Origin: Bicyclus anynana
Lineage: Eukaryota; Arthropoda; Insecta; Lepidoptera; Nymphalidae
Length of the DNA: 64,000 nucleotides
NCBI RefSeq assembly: GCF_947172395.1
Contig: NC_069090.1
Span: 5,404,291 to 5,468,290, forward strand
Direction of reading: 5' to 3'
Shown piece by piece: positions 61,865-64,000 of the stretch. The translations under genes and the position numbers were made by a program. Positions within the stretch are counted from its first letter, which is position 1; every line of letters starts with the position of its first letter. A model generated the notes under the pieces. The model made no database searches, was not told where the DNA came from, and worked only from the letters and a program-made list of their open reading frames with translations.

Positions 61865-62581
61865 GGCGTTTGTGGCTTGAGAACAGAAATACAAGGTTTT
61901 ATAACTTTGGAACCCTCTCATTCCCTAAATTTTGGCTCAAATCGTTAGAATTCGAATTGTCGTGTATGTTGAGTATTTACAAAGTTACCCACCAATAGTA
62001 CCCACCATTAGTACCCAACAATATTAAGGGGTCATACTTGGTTGAATTCTGAACAACATGCAAGGTATACTTCCTTATGTTCATCTGACGCGTTCGAGTA
62101 ACTCCAAAAAGTCCCTCTTCGGCTCCCCTTCTATTTATGTCTGATATGAACATGTAAATAAAGTGAACGTAGATGTGTTTAAATACAATTATCATCTTCC
62201 GAACATCATGGTTTTTATGATTTCGACTTGTTGAAATCATAAGGAAGCCAATTATGGAGTTTAGACCGTGGTCAGTTTCAAGTTATAAAGATGTTACTTG
62301 CCAAATTTTATAGTTCTAGGTCAACGGAATGTACCCTATAGGTTTTGACTTCATTGTGAGTGTATAATAATGCGTTTTTTGCTGAATAAACAGCCAAATC
62401 TTTTTTTTATATAAATTTAGAAATATTGTTTTTTTAAAACTTCAACGGACCTACTTACTCATTATAGACTTATTCTTTAGGTCTTTATAGACAGACAGAC
62501 ATATGAACAATAACGATACGGAAATCGGAACCTTACAAAATGTTATTTTTGGATAATTTTTACAGGATATCATGCGGAATT
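61865..62581. other. No gene assigned
   Basis: ACCCACCAATAGTACCCACC and repeated AGTACCCA words near 61985-62020. An 87-codon minus-strand ORF (61977-62240) has no recognisable domain. TTTATAGACAGACAGACAT near 62485 may be a Helitron remnant. Confidence 0.4.
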
Positions 62582-62593
62582 AAGTTTCCTGTC
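62582..62593 (+). repeat. 12-bp target duplication of an RTE copy, left
   Basis: AAGTTTCCTGTC, identical to 62993-63004. Confidence 0.9.
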
Positions 62594-62992
62594 TAACTAT
62601 GGGCCTCATAAGAAGGCTCAGAGTCACACAGCGTGCGATGGAACGAGCTATGTTAGGAGTAACTCTGCGTGATCGAATCAAAAATGAGGAGATCCGCAGA
62701 AGAACCAAAGTCACCGACATAGCTCAACGAGTTGCGAAGCTGAAGTGGCAATGGGCGGGGCACATAGTTCGAAGAGCCGATGGACGTTGGGGTCCCAAAG
62801 TGCTGGAATGGCGACCCCGCACTAGTAAGCGCAGTGTTGGCCGACCCCCCACCAGGTGGACTGACGACATCAAGCGATTCGCAGGGATTCGCTGGATGCA
62901 GGCGGCTCAGTATCGTGATGTTTGGAAGTCCCTACAAAAGGCCTATGTCCTGCAGTGGACGTCCATCGGCTGATATAATGATGATGATGATG
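62594..62992 (+). mobile_element. 5'-truncated RTE insertion, young
   Basis: 399 bp, from TAACTATGGGCCTCATAAGA to the (ATGATG)n tail. Differs from the end of the 798-3851 element at only a few bases but keeps the 29 nt deleted there. Perfect 12-bp duplication. Confidence 0.93.
62599..62973 (+). pseudogene. RTE polyprotein C-terminal 124 codons, frame intact
   Basis: Contains the post-RT basic region: MGLIRRLRVTQRAMERAMLG, then WAGHIVRRADGRWGPKVLEW, VGRPPTRWTDDIKR and the end KAYVLQWTSIG. Only the final part of the protein is present and it has no promoter, so it is not a functional gene. It is the reference for the tail lost from the large copy. Confidence 0.88.
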
Positions 62993-63004
62993 AAGTTTCC
63001 TGTC
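62993..63004 (+). repeat. 12-bp target duplication of an RTE copy, right
   Basis: AAGTTTCCTGTC directly after the trinucleotide tail. Confidence 0.9.
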
Positions 63005-63288
63005 ACCAGACCGCTAGCTTTGTAGTAACCTATCGCTGGAGACCTTTATAGGTTTGAAAATCCCCTCTATGGTTACCCATCAAATAGTATCGGGTGTAAT
63101 CGTTGTCCGTATATGCAAGGGTGGAGTGCAACACATAAGTAAAGTGCAACGTTTAACATATGTGTTCACTGTCTAATTCAAATTCAGTCCACGGCGGATG
63201 GTTTTATCGCAGCTGAGTTTGGCCACGTCCGTACGAAGTTGGCGTGAAAAATATACCGAGAGACTGCGATAGCCAGACATACCTCATT

Positions 63289-63509
63289 ATAGAAAGGCTG
63301 AAATTTAGAAAGACTGACTTTTTAGAAAGGCTGACATTTCAAAAAGGCTGACATTTTAGAACGGCTGTCATTTCAGAAAGGCTGACATTTTAGAAAGGCT
63401 GACATTTCAGAAAGGCTGACATTTCAGAAAAGTTGTCATTTATAAAGGCTGACATTTCTGAGAGATTGTCATTTTAGAAAGGCTGACCTTTTAGAAAAGC
63501 TGAAAGTTT
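63289..63509. repeat. Minisatellite, ~19-bp unit AGAAAGGCTGACATTTTAG
   Basis: About eleven imperfect units. Two alternating forms occur, ...CATTTTAG and ...CATTTCAG, suggesting that a two-unit block was duplicated. Several units carry GTCATT in place of GACATT. Non-coding. Confidence 0.92.
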
Positions 63510-63644
63510 GTCAGTCCTGAGGTTAATACAGCCAATTATGGATATGTCGGACTGTGACTTTCGAAGGTTGGAAAGGTTCCAGACCCTCAATGATCTAAGT
63601 ATATAGCCTATTTCTATAGGTACTTAAATTATTATAAAGACGTG

Positions 63645-63790
63645 GTAAATTGAAAGTGAAAATTCTTTTAAAATTAGAATGACACGTTATTTGTGAGTGG
63701 CATAGGCTATTTTTTATCCTCATATATACGCGGGAACGGAAACTACGCGGGATAAACTGCGAAGCTGCGGAACTTAGCTTCGCGGCAACC
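63645..63790 (+). mobile_element. H3 Helitron fragment
   Basis: AAATTCTTTTAAAATTAGAA, TTATTTGTGAGTGGCATAGG, CGCGGGAACGGAAACTACGC. The end has GCTGCGGAACTTAG near 63766 in place of the hairpin and CTAG. Confidence 0.55.
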
Positions 63791-64000
63791 TTTCGAAAAC
63801 GCTGTCAAAGATTTTTCATAGAGAACTTTAAGGGTCTCTAGAGTTGCCACATACTTAACTAAGAGACTGGCGACTGAATAAATGATTCCTCATGATATCC
63901 CGGAGAAATTGTCACCTTTAAAACCTGCTATCTTCCAAAGCCATCACAATATTCACTCCTTAAATGGCTATAGTACTTATCTATGGTAGGAGCATAGACT

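Overview
This 64-kb window looks like intergenic DNA from a moth or butterfly (Lepidoptera). It is AT-rich, has no operons and no recognisable host exon, and is packed with the repeat types typical of lepidopteran genomes: an RTE-type LINE with a (TGA)n tail, tRNA-derived SINEs, very many short Helitron-like elements ending in a GC hairpin plus CTAG, Penelope-like fragments, MITE-like hairpins and LINE 3' ends. The lepidopteran assignment is an inference from this repeat set; no gene in the window fixes a species.

The only substantial coding DNA is one near-complete RTE retrotransposon (798-3851). It has an endonuclease ORF and a reverse-transcriptase ORF, a perfect 11-bp target-site duplication, and lies inside a Helitron-like element (642-3902). 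It carries at least two frame breaks. Two 5'-truncated copies of the same family (47528-47896 and 62594-62992) also keep 11-12-bp duplications, and older scraps lie near 8.9, 38.7, 43.8, 56.2 and 59.6 kb.

Layout. 0-4 kb: SINE A end, Helitron with nested RTE. 4-9.3 kb: SINE B, MITE M1, SINE A, a decayed DNA transposon with a MADF-like remnant, Helitrons, SINE C. 9.4-16.8 kb: LINE 3' ends, SINE B and C, a Helitron. 17.2-18.5 kb: a tandem repeat whose first unit holds a Helitron that itself holds an inverted Penelope-like insertion with candidate hammerhead ribozymes. 18.8-28 kb: hairpin repeat, many Helitrons (one chimeric, one dimeric), SINEs. 28.5-28.8 kb: a C-rich minisatellite grown at a Helitron end. 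29-45 kb: SINEs, MITEs, LINE ends, Helitrons. 45.5-49.8 kb: two inverted copies of a repeat with internal tandem units, a long palindrome, an RTE copy and an intact Helitron. 50-58 kb: hairpin MITEs, tandem duplications, a SINE A inserted in a SINE B. 58-64 kb: a second Penelope-like copy, SINEs, an RTE copy and a 19-bp minisatellite.

The most rewarding region is the pair of Penelope-like insertions (17497-18051, 58594-58881). Each has pLTR arms in inverted orientation carrying every invariant core position of a hammerhead ribozyme. In the second copy one arm begins exactly at the nucleotide that predicted self-cleavage would expose. The host Helitron at 17.3-18.1 kb is also delimited by its own paralogous empty site. 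Most other short ORFs are chance or lie antisense inside repeats and are not annotated as genes.
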